A model generated the notes under the pieces. The model was given only the letters and a program-made list of their open reading frames with translations, made no database searches and was not told the DNA's origin. From positions 1 through 34,228 of the forward strand of contig NZ_CAKZNF010000049.1 in NCBI RefSeq assembly GCF_937129435.1: DNA of 34,228 nucleotides, given 5' to 3'. Each line of letters opens with the position of its first letter. Position 1 is the first letter of the stretch. This DNA is from an uncultured Parasphingopyxis sp. Lineage in GTDB: Bacteria; Pseudomonadota; Alphaproteobacteria; Sphingomonadales; Sphingomonadaceae. Position numbers and translations under genes: made by a program. Shown here in pieces: positions 25,579 through 33,679 of the stretch.

Positions 25579-26346
25579 TCACCAAAGCACCGAGACGAGG
25601 ATCGAGGCGGCGACGGCGAGGATCATCAGCGCGAACAGGCGGCGGGCGAGCGGTGCTCGGTCGGTCAGATAGCGGGCCGCGACAACACCCGGCCAGGTGC
25701 CGGCGACCCCGCCTGCCACCAGCGCCCCGAAAAGCGGCCAGTCGACGAGTCCCGACCAGGCGTAACTGGCGCTTGTCGACGCGCCGAAGATTGTCACCGA
25801 AAGCAATGAGGAAGCGGCGGCGTTGGCGAGCGTCATGCCCGTCGCGGCCATCAGCCCCGGCGCGATCAGGAAACCGCCGCCGATTCCGAAGAAACCCGCC
25901 GCGAAACCGGTGACGAGTCCTGTTGGCGCGAGTTTGGCGACGAGACGCCCATCGATTCTGACATCGGGATCGCCCTCGTTCTTGCGCGGCAGCGCCATGC
26001 CGATCGCCACCGCCGCCATGGCCAGTGCAAAGAAGCCGAGCAAGGCCGTCCCGTCGACCTGCTTGGCGATATGTGCACCGGCAAGCGCGCCAGCGATCCC
26101 GGCGGCAGCGAAGACGCTCGCACACGGCCATTTGACGGTGCCCGCGCGGGCCTGGGCGGCGAGAGCGGCGGCGGCGCTCAGCGCGACGGCCGCGGCCGAG
26201 GTACCGATCGCGATATGGGTGTCGCCGACTCCGACGACATAGACGAGCCACGGCATAGCAAGCACCGAACCGCCCCCGCCGAAGGTGGCAAGCAGGAAGC
26301 CGACGAGCGCGCCGCCGAGCGCCGCCAGGAGGAGCGCTTCGATCAT
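25579..26346 (-). CDS. TauE/SafE-type sulfite/sulfur-anion exporter
   Basis: A 255-aa inner-membrane protein of the TauE/SafE family, which exports sulfite or other organosulfur anions. The two half-repeats are visible: N-terminal LLATFGGGGSVLAMPWLVYV and C-terminal GFAAGFFGIGGGFLIAPGLM, each with the GGGG/GIGGG turn, among about eight hydrophobic stretches. It is the last gene of the bigR-like operon (7-bp gap after the rhodanese gene), so it probably removes the sulfite made when persulfide is oxidised. Start ATG 26346 is chosen because the frame further upstream overlaps the rhodanese gene. No strong ribosome-binding site is seen, so translational coupling is likely. Confidence 0.9.
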   Translation of the reverse strand: MIEALLLAALGGALVGFLLATFGGGGSVLAMPWLVYVVGVGDTHIAIGTSAAAVALSAAAALAAQARAGTVKWPCASVFAAAGIAGALAGAHIAKQVDGTALLGFFALAMAAVAIGMALPRKNEGDPDVRIDGRLVAKLAPTGLVTGFAAGFFGIGGGFLIAPGLMAATGMTLANAAASSLLSVTIFGASTSASYAWSGLVDWPLFGALVAGGVAGTWPGVVAARYLTDRAPLARRLFALMILAVAASILVSVLW

Positions 26347-26353
26347 CGTGCAG

Positions 26354-26881
26354 CTAGGCGGCGGCCCGGCGGTTCCACGGCATTGCGCCAAGCAGCCGCG
26401 CCATGCCGCAAAAGCCCGTCGCGCCGGCGAAGGTCAGCCCGGCGCCGACGAAAGCGGCGAGCGCGAAAAAGGCCGGGGCGACCAGCCAGCCGAGCAAGAC
26501 CCCCGCGAGAACGAGCGACCCGGCGGCAATCTGCACCTGGCGCATCAGCTCGAGCGGCGCCTTGCGGTCGATTGCGATCGGCAGCCCGGCCTTGCGCCAG
26601 GCTTCGATTCCGCCCTCGATCATATAGGCCTCGCCCTCGAGATGTTCTGCGAGGCCCCCACACTGGGCAGCGGTGCGGGCGCCGGAGCGGCAGGTGAAAA
26701 TCACGGCCTTGCCGGCTGTGCCTTCGACGCCTTCGCGCCGGGCGTCCGACAAAGGCAGCGATCGCGAACCCGCAATGTGGCTGCGTGCAAATTCGTCGGG
26801 CTCGCGAATGTCGAATATCTCGGCCTCGCCGGCGTCGGCAAGCAGGTGCGCCCGTTGGGGCGACAGAGTCTGAACGGTCAT
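26354..26881 (-). CDS. Membrane-anchored rhodanese (YgaP-like)
   Basis: A 175-aa sulfurtransferase. Residues 1-105 are a rhodanese domain: FDIREPDEFARSHIAGSRSLP, then the active-site loop IFTCRSGART with catalytic C64, which takes sulfane sulfur from thiosulfate or persulfide. Residues 110-175 hold two hydrophobic segments of the DUF2892 type (VQIAAGSLVLAGVLLGWLVA and a second ending GATGFCGMARLL), so the protein is anchored as in E. coli YgaP. Its start overlaps the stop of the ArsR-type regulator gene (ATGA), placing it in the same operon. The job inferred is moving sulfane sulfur between the membrane and the persulfide dioxygenase or glutathione. Confidence 0.93.
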   Translation of the reverse strand: MTVQTLSPQRAHLLADAGEAEIFDIREPDEFARSHIAGSRSLPLSDARREGVEGTAGKAVIFTCRSGARTAAQCGGLAEHLEGEAYMIEGGIEAWRKAGLPIAIDRKAPLELMRQVQIAAGSLVLAGVLLGWLVAPAFFALAAFVGAGLTFAGATGFCGMARLLGAMPWNRRAAA

Positions 26882-27207
26882 TGGCTGGGTTTCCTTGCTT
26901 CGGGCGGACAATAGATGTCCGCCAGCGTTTCGATCAGTCGCATCACGTCGGGATCGGCGATCCGGTAGTGGATCGTCTGGCTCTCTCGCCGGGTGGCGAC
27001 GAGACCGTCCTCGCGCAATTTCGCGAGATGCTGCGACAGCGCCGATTGCGAGAGGGCAACCTCCTGCTGCAGCGCCCCGACATGTTTCTCACCGTCGGCG
27101 AGAAGGCACAGGACGAGCAGCCGGTGCTCGTTGCCGAGCAGCCGCAGCATCCGTGCCGCTTTGGCGGCGCTGTCCTGCAAAAGGTCGATCGGGGCATGGT
27201 CGATCAT
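26878..27207 (-). CDS. bigR: BigR/SqrR-type persulfide-sensing ArsR repressor
   Basis: A 109-aa winged-helix repressor of the ArsR family. The recognition helix is SQSALSQHLAKLREDGLV, and the wing is ATRRESQTIHYRI. Two cysteines, C34 (LLVLCLLADGE) and C100 (ADIYCPPEA), are 66 residues apart. That is the spacing of the redox pair in BigR (C42/C108) and SqrR (C41/C107), which form a tetrasulfide or disulfide with persulfide and then leave DNA. It leads the operon with the rhodanese and TauE genes and diverges from the persulfide dioxygenase gene, so it should control both directions through the AT-rich region at 27208-27278. The symbol is by similarity of sites and context. Confidence 0.9.
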   Translation of the reverse strand: MIDHAPIDLLQDSAAKAARMLRLLGNEHRLLVLCLLADGEKHVGALQQEVALSQSALSQHLAKLREDGLVATRRESQTIHYRIADPDVMRLIETLADIYCPPEARKPSQ

Positions 27208-27230
27208 GGCACCGATATAGGGCTTGCTTT

Positions 27231-27253
27231 TAAATTAGCAATGGCTAAATTAG
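27231..27253. promoter_or_regulatory. Candidate operator of BigR-like repressor
   Basis: In the 71-bp divergent intergenic region, TAAATTAG occurs twice (27231-27238 and 27246-27253), and TTAGC-aatg-GCTAA (27235-27248) is a palindrome. BigR-type operators are AT-rich palindromes, and this is the only AT-rich stretch nearby. It would block both promoters. It is inferred from symmetry and place. Confidence 0.55.
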
Positions 27254-27278
27254 GAAATACGAATTAAAGGAGATTGCT

Positions 27279-28169
27279 ATGACGATCGACGTCCATCCGC
27301 ATTTCGACGAAACGACCAACACCGTGAGCTATGTCGTCGCCGACACCGCGACCAGGCGTGCGGCGATCATCGATCCGGTGCTCGATTTCGATCCCAAGGC
27401 GGCGCAGCTGGCGACCGAAACCGCCGATGCCCTGCTCGGCATCGTTGAGAGGGAGAGGCTGACCGTTGACTGGATCCTCGAGACCCACGCCCATGCGGAC
27501 CACCTGAGCGCCGCCCATTATCTGCGCCGCAAGACCGGCGCGGCCGTGGTGATCGGCGAACACATCACCGACGTGCAGAAGATCTTCCTGCCGCTCTTCG
27601 AGATCGGGGATATTGCCGCCGACGGTGCGGTGTTCGACCGCCTCGTGGCGGATGGCGACACGCTGCCGCTTGGCGACAGCGAGATCGGCGTGCTCCACGT
27701 TCCCGGCCACACGCCCGCCGATGTCGCCTATCTGATCGGGGATACGGCCTTCGTTGGCGACACGCTCTTCATGCCCGATTACGGCACCGCGCGCGCCGAT
27801 TTCCCGGGCGGCGACGCGGCGACGCTCTATCGATCGATCCAGAAGATCTTCGCGCTGCCCGATGAAACGCGGATCTTCGTCTGTCACGACTATCTGCCCG
27901 AAGGCCGGGACCAATATGCCTGGGAGACAACGGTTGCGGCCGAAAAGGCTGCCAATGTCCATGTCCACGAGGGGGTGAGCGAAGCCGCCTATGTAGCGAT
28001 GCGCGAAAAGCGCGACAGCGGTCTTTCGGCCCCGACGCTGATCCTGCCCTCGCTACAGGTCAATGTCCGCGCCGGCGCGCTGCCCGAGGCGAGCGAGGAG
28101 GGCCATGTCTTCCTGCGGCTGCCCGTCAACGTCTTCCCGAAAACGAGCCCGCTGCCCGACGGGGTCTGA
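27279..28169 (+). CDS. blh: Persulfide dioxygenase-like metallo-beta-lactamase (Blh)
   Basis: A 296-aa iron enzyme of the metallo-beta-lactamase fold (ETHE1/Blh group) that oxidises glutathione persulfide to sulfite. The metal-site residues are H70-x-H72 with D74 and H75 in ETHAHADHLSAAH, H144 in VPGHTPADV, D161 in VGDTLFMPDYGTARADFPGG and H203 in VCHDYLPEGR. The N-terminus (NTVSYVVADTATRRAAIIDP) and the C-terminal helix and tail are those of the Blh group. A strong AAGGAG lies before ATG 27279. Divergent control with the BigR-like repressor makes it the sulfide-detox partner of the rhodanese and TauE exporter. Confidence 0.93.
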   Translation: MTIDVHPHFDETTNTVSYVVADTATRRAAIIDPVLDFDPKAAQLATETADALLGIVERERLTVDWILETHAHADHLSAAHYLRRKTGAAVVIGEHITDVQKIFLPLFEIGDIAADGAVFDRLVADGDTLPLGDSEIGVLHVPGHTPADVAYLIGDTAFVGDTLFMPDYGTARADFPGGDAATLYRSIQKIFALPDETRIFVCHDYLPEGRDQYAWETTVAAEKAANVHVHEGVSEAAYVAMREKRDSGLSAPTLILPSLQVNVRAGALPEASEEGHVFLRLPVNVFPKTSPLPDGV

Positions 28170-28280
28170 CCAGGTCCTTACCCGCGCTCACGCCGATTGT
28201 GTCGCAGGGGTATGCACGCACCCTTCGACAAGATCGGGCGGAGCGCGGTAGGGTGGGGGCATCGCCACCGGAGATCCGCC

Positions 28281-28772
28281 ATCGCCACGCTACTGATCGT
28301 CTATCACAGCCGCACCGGCGGCACCGAGCAGATGGCTAAGGCCGCCGCCGAGGCTGCCCGCGACGCCGACGGCGCCGATGTCGTTTTAAAGCGCGCCGAG
28401 GATGCCGGCCCCGACGATCTGCTCGCCGCCGACGGCTATCTCTTCGCCACCCCGGAAAACCTCGCCGCGATCGCCGGCGTGATGAAGGCGTTCTTCGACC
28501 GCAGCTATTACGAGGTCCTCGGCAAGATCGAAGGCCGCCCCTATGCGGCGATGATCTGCGCCGGCTCCGACGGCGAGAATGCCCGCACCCAACTCGAACG
28601 CATCGCCACCGGCTGGCGGCTGAAGAAAATCGCCGACACGCCGATCATCTGCACCCATGCGCAGACGAAGGAAGCAATACTCGCCAAGAAGCAGATTCCC
28701 GAAGACAGTCTCGCGCTTTGCCGCGAGATCGGAGCGACGCTTGCGGCCGGGTTAGAAATGGGGGTCTTCTAG
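28281..28772 (+). CDS. Flavodoxin-like NADPH-dependent protein, unusual start
   Basis: A flavodoxin-fold protein of about 163 aa. The FMN phosphate loop is YHSRTGGTEQMAKAA, followed by LFATPENLAAIAGVMKAFFDR (isoalloxazine side) and the late AGSDGENARTQLERIA. Related proteins begin directly before the first strand (ATLLIVYHSRTG). The in-frame codon at that place is ATC (28281), with GGAGA six bases upstream, so initiation at ATC is possible. The nearest in-frame ATG is 28212, which would add a 23-residue tail rich in basic residues and has only a very close AGGGG; TTG 28197 is another option. A start-codon mutation is a third explanation. It follows blh on the same strand by 111 bp and may use its reducing power in the same stress response. 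Confidence 0.75.
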   Translation: MATLLIVYHSRTGGTEQMAKAAAEAARDADGADVVLKRAEDAGPDDLLAADGYLFATPENLAAIAGVMKAFFDRSYYEVLGKIEGRPYAAMICAGSDGENARTQLERIATGWRLKKIADTPIICTHAQTKEAILAKKQIPEDSLALCREIGATLAAGLEMGVF

Positions 28773-28778
28773 CTGCTG

Positions 28779-29756
28779 CTAACCCTTATGATGTTCGCCC
28801 TTCACCCAGCGGATCGTGCCTGACGAGGCGCGCATCACGACGCTTTCGGTGGTCATCACATTACCCCGGCGATGCTTGACGCCGTCGAGCATAGATCCGT
28901 CGGTGACGCCGGTCGCCGCGAAGATCACGTCGCCCTTGGCGAGTTCCTTCAGGCTGTAGATGCGATCGAAATCCTTGTCTTCGATGCCCCATTTGCGCGC
29001 GCGGGCCTTTTCGTCCTCGTTGCGGAAGACGAGACGGCCCTGGAACTGGCCACCGACGCAGCGCAGTGCCGCCGCCGCCAGCACGCCTTCGGGTGCGCCA
29101 CCCTGGCCCATATAGACGTCGACCGTCGTGTCCTCGTCGGTCGTCGCGATTACGCCGGCGACATCGCCGTCGGGGATCAGCTTGATGCCGCAGCCGATTT
29201 CGCGCAGCTCGGCGATCAGCTTTTCGTGCCGCGGCCGATCGAGGACGCAGGCGATGATCTCATGCGGCTCGACGCCCTTGGCCTTGGCGATCTTTTCGAT
29301 ATTCCAGGTCGGGCTTTTCGACAGGTCGATCGTGCCTTTCGGATAGCCGGGGCCGATGGCGAGCTTGTCCATATAGGTATCGGGCGCGTTGAGCAGGCAG
29401 CCTTCCTCGGCAATGGCCAGCACCGCGAGCGCATTGGGCCCGGCCTTGGCGGTGATCGTCGTGCCTTCGAGTGGATCGAGCGCGATATCGACCTTCGGCC
29501 CCGATCCGATCGCCGCGCCGACTTTCTCGCCGATATAGAGCATCGGCGCCTCGTCGCGCTCGCCCTCACCGATAACAACGGTACCGTCGAACTCGAGCTG
29601 GTTGAACGCATCGCGCATCGCCTCGACGGCGGCGGCATCGGCGGCCTTTTCGTTGCCTCGGCCGATCTGCCGCGACGCGGCGATCGCCGCGGCCTCAGTC
29701 ACGCGGACCATTTCGAGCACGAGCACCCGGTCGAGGACGTCGCTTGCCTTCACCAT
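28779..29756 (-). CDS. glpX: Class II fructose-1,6-bisphosphatase GlpX
   Basis: Hydrolyses fructose-1,6-bisphosphate to fructose-6-phosphate in gluconeogenesis. The 325-aa protein has the class II motifs: SRQIGRGNEKAADAAAVEAM, VIGEGERDEAPMLYIGE and ALDPLEGTT (metal and phosphate site), then GDVAGVIATT and GQGGAPEGVLAAAALRC. Start ATG 29756 gives MVKASDVLDRVLVLEM, the usual N-terminus; an in-frame Met at 29778 is also possible. It is divergent from a small exported protein gene. In related genomes it commonly sits between hom and recJ; here hom is upstream (about 630 bp away, with one gene and a repeat between) and recJ is about 5 kb downstream. Confidence 0.95.
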   Translation of the reverse strand: MVKASDVLDRVLVLEMVRVTEAAAIAASRQIGRGNEKAADAAAVEAMRDAFNQLEFDGTVVIGEGERDEAPMLYIGEKVGAAIGSGPKVDIALDPLEGTTITAKAGPNALAVLAIAEEGCLLNAPDTYMDKLAIGPGYPKGTIDLSKSPTWNIEKIAKAKGVEPHEIIACVLDRPRHEKLIAELREIGCGIKLIPDGDVAGVIATTDEDTTVDVYMGQGGAPEGVLAAAALRCVGGQFQGRLVFRNEDEKARARKWGIEDKDFDRIYSLKELAKGDVIFAATGVTDGSMLDGVKHRRGNVMTTESVVMRASSGTIRWVKGEHHKG

Positions 29757-29811
29757 AATTTCGCCATTCCCTGTCATTAGCTGGGGAGGCGGATAGGCGA
29801 GGAGTGTTGCA

Positions 29812-30216
29812 TTGTCGAGAATGCCGGGTCCGCTTTTGTGCGTCGTCATCGGCCTCGCGGCCTCCGCCCCCCTCACGCCCGTATTCGCCGATGTCAGCAG
29901 TGATGATCTGCTGGCGCGGCATGCCGATCGCACCGCCGCGCGCGACACCGAGTGCGAGAGTAACGGGCGGCAGATCGTCGTTTGCGCCGATCAGAATGAA
30001 GACGACCGCTACCGCCTGCCGTTCGAAACCGTCCGCGCCGACGATCCGGCCAATGAAGGCGTGTGGGACGAGCGCTACCGCATCCAGGCCGAGCCCGGGC
30101 ACTGCCAGGGATGGGAGAATGTGCAGGTCGGTTGCGGGGCTGTCGGGGTCAGCGTGGGCGTCGGCGGCGCGAGTTCGGGATTGCAGATGGGCGGTTTGAG
30201 GCGGGTTGGGCAGTAG
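29812..30216 (+). CDS. Small exported protein, sphingomonad type
   Basis: A 134-aa protein with an N-terminal signal peptide (MSRMPGPLLCVVIGLAASAP, cleavage near VFA-DV). The mature part has the pattern ECESNGRQIVVCADQNEDDR followed by YRLPFETVR, which recurs in small secreted proteins of sphingomonads in my memory, but no function is known. It has four cysteines and a glycine-rich end (GCGAVGVSVGVGGASSGLQMGG). The start is probably TTG 29812, which has GAGGAG at the right distance (7 bases); the ATG at 29821 has worse spacing. It is divergent from glpX (55 bp) and is followed directly by repeat copy B. Confidence 0.6.
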   Translation: MSRMPGPLLCVVIGLAASAPLTPVFADVSSDDLLARHADRTAARDTECESNGRQIVVCADQNEDDRYRLPFETVRADDPANEGVWDERYRIQAEPGHCQGWENVQVGCGAVGVSVGVGGASSGLQMGGLRRVGQ

Positions 30217-30217
30217 T

Positions 30218-30384
30218 CCTTCTCCCATGGGGAGAGGGGTATGAAGCCTCATGAGCGTCACGAATTAGCCGAAGTTGGATGAGGGGCTGCGCGCTTTCGA
30301 CAGGCGCGTTGCCCTCACCCAACTCGCTCTAGGCTCGTTCCTCGCCAAGCGCTCCTATCCCTCTCCCGATGGGAGAGGGTTTTG
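30218..30384 (-). repeat. Dispersed palindrome-ended repeat, copy B (inverted)
   Basis: Reverse complement of the element at 15508-15670. The shared parts are the terminal palindromes (CCTTCTCCCATGGGGAGAGG and CCCTCTCCCGATGGGAGAGG), the segment CTAGGCTCGTTCCTCGCCAA, and CCCTCACCCAACTCG with GAAGTTGGATGAGGGG. The palindrome next to hom is followed by TTTTG on the plus strand. It fills the 170 bp between two convergent genes. Confidence 0.9.
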
Positions 30385-30386
30385 TC

Positions 30387-31694
30387 TCACAAATCCAGGA
30401 TATGCATCCACATCGGTTCACCGGCGAGGCTTTGTGCGCCCTTCAATCGTTCGAGGGCATCGGCGACGCAGCGTTCCGGGCCTTCATGGGTGACCATGAT
30501 CAGGCTGACGACATCATCGCTGTCTTCGCTGGGTTCGGCGCCGCCGCGCTGGATCATGCTTTCGATCGAGACGTTGGCGTCGCGCATCGCGGCGGTGATC
30601 TCGGCAAGCACGCCGGGGCGATCATGTACGGAGAAGCGAAGATAGGCTCGTCCGCGCCGGTCGCCGGTATCGATGGGGCCGCTTTCGCTCAGCCGATCGA
30701 ACGGCATGGCGAAGGCAGGGCCATATTCGCCGCGCGCGACGTCGATCAGGTCGGCGACAACGGCGCTCGCCGTCGGGCCTTCGCCTGCGCCCGCGCCCTC
30801 GAAGAAGAGCCGCCCGACGAAATTGCCCTCGGCGACGACCGCGTTGAGCGAACCGGCGACATGGGCGAGGGGGTGGCTGCGCGGGACGAGGCAGGGGTGC
30901 ACGCGCTGGAACAGACCGCTCGCATTCGCCTCGGCGATGCCGACGAGCCTGACCCTGAAATCGAGCGCGCGCGCCTCGGCGATATCCTCGGCCGTTACCA
31001 GACGCACGCCGGTCGTCGCCACGGCATCGAAATCGAGCCGGGTCCCGAAAGCGAGGCTGGCGAGGATGGCTAGCTTGTGCGCGGCGTCGATGCCGTCGAT
31101 GTCGAAGGTCGGATCGGCCTCGGCATAGCCGAGCCGCTGCGCCTCGGCGAGAACGGCGTCGAAGTCCGATCCCTTCGCCTCCATCTCGGTCAGGATGTAA
31201 TTGCAGGTCCCGTTGAGGATGCCGTAAACGCAGGTGATTTCGTTCGCCGCCGCGCCCTCGCGCAGCCCCTTGATGACCGGGATACCGCCGGCCACGGCAG
31301 CCTCGTATTTGAGCGCCACCTGCGCCTTTTCCGCCGCTTCGGCGAGTGCGAGGCCGTGATGCGCGATCATCGCTTTGTTCGCGGTGACGAAGGACTTGCC
31401 TGCGGACAGCGTATCGCGGGCGAGTGCCAGCGCCATCCCGTCCGATCCGCCGATCAGCTCGGCGATGCAATCGACATCGTTACGCGCCGCCAGCGCGGCC
31501 GGATCGTCCTCCCAGGCGAAGCGCGCCAGATCGACGCCGCGATCGCGCGACCGGTCGCGTGCCGAAACGGCGACGATTTCGATCGGCCGGCCCGCGCGCC
31601 GCTCGATCAGTTCGCGGTTCTCGTCGAGCAATTTGACGACCCCGGCCCCCACCGTGCCGAGCCCCGCCAGCGCCACTTTCAGTGCTTCGACCAT
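30387..31694 (-). CDS. hom: Homoserine dehydrogenase
   Basis: Converts aspartate semialdehyde to homoserine for threonine and methionine synthesis. The 435-aa protein has the NAD(P) loop ALAGLGTVGAGVVKLL and SFVTANKAMIAHHG. The catalytic region is YEAAVAGGIPVIKGLREG, then YGILNGTCNYILTEME and GYAEADPTFDIDGIDAAHKL. A C-terminal ACT domain (about 355-435, YLRFSVHDRPGVLAEITAAM) gives feedback control by threonine. ATG 31694 is preferred because GGGAG lies six bases before it; ATG 31706 would add four residues. It is divergent from a nucleotidyltransferase gene and is expected upstream of glpX and recJ in related genomes. Confidence 0.96.
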   Translation of the reverse strand: MVEALKVALAGLGTVGAGVVKLLDENRELIERRAGRPIEIVAVSARDRSRDRGVDLARFAWEDDPAALAARNDVDCIAELIGGSDGMALALARDTLSAGKSFVTANKAMIAHHGLALAEAAEKAQVALKYEAAVAGGIPVIKGLREGAAANEITCVYGILNGTCNYILTEMEAKGSDFDAVLAEAQRLGYAEADPTFDIDGIDAAHKLAILASLAFGTRLDFDAVATTGVRLVTAEDIAEARALDFRVRLVGIAEANASGLFQRVHPCLVPRSHPLAHVAGSLNAVVAEGNFVGRLFFEGAGAGEGPTASAVVADLIDVARGEYGPAFAMPFDRLSESGPIDTGDRRGRAYLRFSVHDRPGVLAEITAAMRDANVSIESMIQRGGAEPSEDSDDVVSLIMVTHEGPERCVADALERLKGAQSLAGEPMWMHILDL

Positions 31695-31761
31695 CTTCGC
31701 TCCCATTCAACAGGCCTCGCGCCTTAATTCGGCCCCAAAGAAAATGCTACCGGCCTTGCAC

Positions 31762-32568
31762 ATGGCGACCGAACATCCGACCCCGACCGTCCTCATCCTT
31801 GCGGGCAAGCGCGACGGCAAGCCCGGCCCCCTCGCCGAGAGCGCCGGCGTCAGCCACAAGGCCGTTCTTCCCGTCGCCGGCCGTCCGCTGATCGCCCATA
31901 TCCTCTCCACGCTGGAATCGGCCTGGGACGATGCGAAGATCATCATTTCGATCAACGATGCAGCTGTCATCGCCGATGTCGAGGAGGTGAGGCGGCTAAA
32001 GGGCGCCGGGCGGCTCGAAATCGTCGCGGCGCAGGCGGGGATCGTCGAAAGCGTCGAATATGCGCTGAAAGACGCCTCCTGGCCGGTGATCATCGCGACA
32101 GCCGATAGCGCGCTCTCGACGACCCAGGGTTTCCACGAGATCGACGCCGCCGGCTATGAGCGCAACGCCGATGCCGTGCTCGGCCTTGCCAGCCGCGAGA
32201 GCATTCGTGCCGCGCATCCGGAGGGACAGCGCAATTTCTACGAATTCAAAGACATGGCGATCTCCAACTGCAACCTGTTCTGGCTGCGCGATCCGAAGGC
32301 GCTGGCATCGGCCGAGGCATTTCGCGAGGGCGGGCAGTTCATGAGCCATGTCGGCCGGATTCGGAAAGCCTTCGGGCTGTGGAACCTCATCCGCTTCCGG
32401 CTGAAGATGGATACGATCTATTCGGCGATGGAGCGCATGTCGAAGCGCTTCGGCGTCCGCATCGTCGCGCACGTCTTCGACGACGGGAAGCTGGCGATCG
32501 ACGTCGATAACGAGCGGACATGGCGCGTGACGGAGGAACTGATCGCGGCGCGGCAGGGCGGAGGTTAG
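31762..32568 (+). CDS. MobA-like nucleotidyltransferase domain protein
   Basis: A 268-aa protein with a GT-A-like nucleotidyltransferase domain. The nucleotide-binding loop is VLILAGKRDGKPGPLAESAG followed by VSHKAVLPVAGRPLIAHIL, the pattern of MobA- and IspD-like enzymes (L-A-G-x-R-x-G-x-x-x-P-L-A, K). The ATADSALSTTQGF stretch occupies the place of the metal-binding Asp motif. It has no signal peptide or membrane segment and is longer than MobA (about 190 aa), so it is not the molybdenum cofactor enzyme itself. The product is unknown. It is divergent from hom (67-bp gap), and its stop overlaps by 4 bases the stop of the convergent alkB-like gene. Confidence 0.85.
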   Translation: MATEHPTPTVLILAGKRDGKPGPLAESAGVSHKAVLPVAGRPLIAHILSTLESAWDDAKIIISINDAAVIADVEEVRRLKGAGRLEIVAAQAGIVESVEYALKDASWPVIIATADSALSTTQGFHEIDAAGYERNADAVLGLASRESIRAAHPEGQRNFYEFKDMAISNCNLFWLRDPKALASAEAFREGGQFMSHVGRIRKAFGLWNLIRFRLKMDTIYSAMERMSKRFGVRIVAHVFDDGKLAIDVDNERTWRVTEELIAARQGGG

Positions 32569-33629
32569 GCGTCAGCGCCAGCCCGCCGCGTTTCGTATCG
32601 CGCAAGCTCGCCGTCCATCACGCGGAACCAGAGCGGCGGCACCGTCGCCAGCATGATCATGCCGGCCAGCCCATAGGGAAATTGCGGTACGTCGTCATAA
32701 TGGCGGAGTTTGTAATAGGGCCGGTTGGACTGGTAGTGATGATCCGAATGGCGGCCCAGATTGAACATGTTGATGTTCGACAGGATGTGGCTCGAGTTCC
32801 AGCTATGCTCGGGCCGGACGCGGGCATAGCTGCCATCGGCCTTGCGCTCGCGGAGCATGCCGTAATGCTCAGTATAGTTGATCGTTTCGAGCGCGAAGAT
32901 CGCGACGGCCGATTGCACGGCGAACAATAACAGGCTTGCGGGTCCAAGCAGGAAGCCGATTGCGGCCATCAGCGCGATCGTAAATGCCCACCAGCGCAGA
33001 ATGTTGTTCCGCCACGACCAGGTGCCCAACCCCTTGCGCGCCAGCCGCTCCGCCTCCAGCCCCCACGCGCTCCGAAAGCTGCCGATGATGGTGCGCGGCA
33101 GGAAGCGGTAGAGCGTCATCCCCTTTGGCGCGGTCGCCGGGTCGTCGGGCGTCGCGACGCGCATATGATGGCCGCGCACATGTTCGATGCAGAAATGCGC
33201 ATAGCCGACAAGGCTCATCAACAGGAAAGCTAGCTGGCGCTTACCGGCCTTGTTGCGATGCATCAGTTCATGCGCGGTGACGATACCAACGAATCCGCCA
33301 TATTCGCCGAGGATCAGCGCAAAGACGAGAAACTCCCACCAGGCGAGCGGCGTCACCGACACGACCCAGAGCGCCCAGCCGAGCAGCGCGATAAAGGTCG
33401 CGGCGGTCGCGAGCACGATCAGGTCGTAGCGCCGGACGGCGGCCGGCAGGATCGCGTCGATGCGCTTCTGCGAGGGCCAGCGCGACTCGCCCATCCACTT
33501 CTCTGCGAAGGGCAGGACGAAATAGATGCCGATCGCCAACGCCGCCATCACCGCGCCGCCCGCATAAAAGGCAGCGACGATCAGCGCGGCCGTCCAGATT
33601 CCGACCGTATAGGCAAGCTGATAGCGCAT
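32565..33629 (-). CDS. alkB: AlkB-type membrane di-iron hydroxylase
   Basis: A 354-aa integral membrane non-haem di-iron monooxygenase of the alkane 1-monooxygenase family. The histidine boxes are HELMH (120-124), EHVRGHH (149-155) and LGRHSDHH (291-298), with the extra NYTEHYG (251-257). About six membrane segments are visible. It is shorter than the ~400-aa GPo1 enzyme and lacks the N-terminal P-x-x-D-x-x-x-G-x-D-x-x-N-P pattern, having PFAEKWMGESRWP instead, so it belongs to a divergent clade. The substrate could be a medium-chain alkane, fatty acid or terpene, which the sequence does not settle. Rubredoxin and reductase are not next to it. Confidence 0.9.
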   Translation of the reverse strand: MRYQLAYTVGIWTAALIVAAFYAGGAVMAALAIGIYFVLPFAEKWMGESRWPSQKRIDAILPAAVRRYDLIVLATAATFIALLGWALWVVSVTPLAWWEFLVFALILGEYGGFVGIVTAHELMHRNKAGKRQLAFLLMSLVGYAHFCIEHVRGHHMRVATPDDPATAPKGMTLYRFLPRTIIGSFRSAWGLEAERLARKGLGTWSWRNNILRWWAFTIALMAAIGFLLGPASLLLFAVQSAVAIFALETINYTEHYGMLRERKADGSYARVRPEHSWNSSHILSNINMFNLGRHSDHHYQSNRPYYKLRHYDDVPQFPYGLAGMIMLATVPPLWFRVMDGELARYETRRAGADA

Positions 33630-33679
33630 GGACGTCTATATAAGGGCGGGCCGGGCGCGTCGCAATTTTGCCCTCCCTT

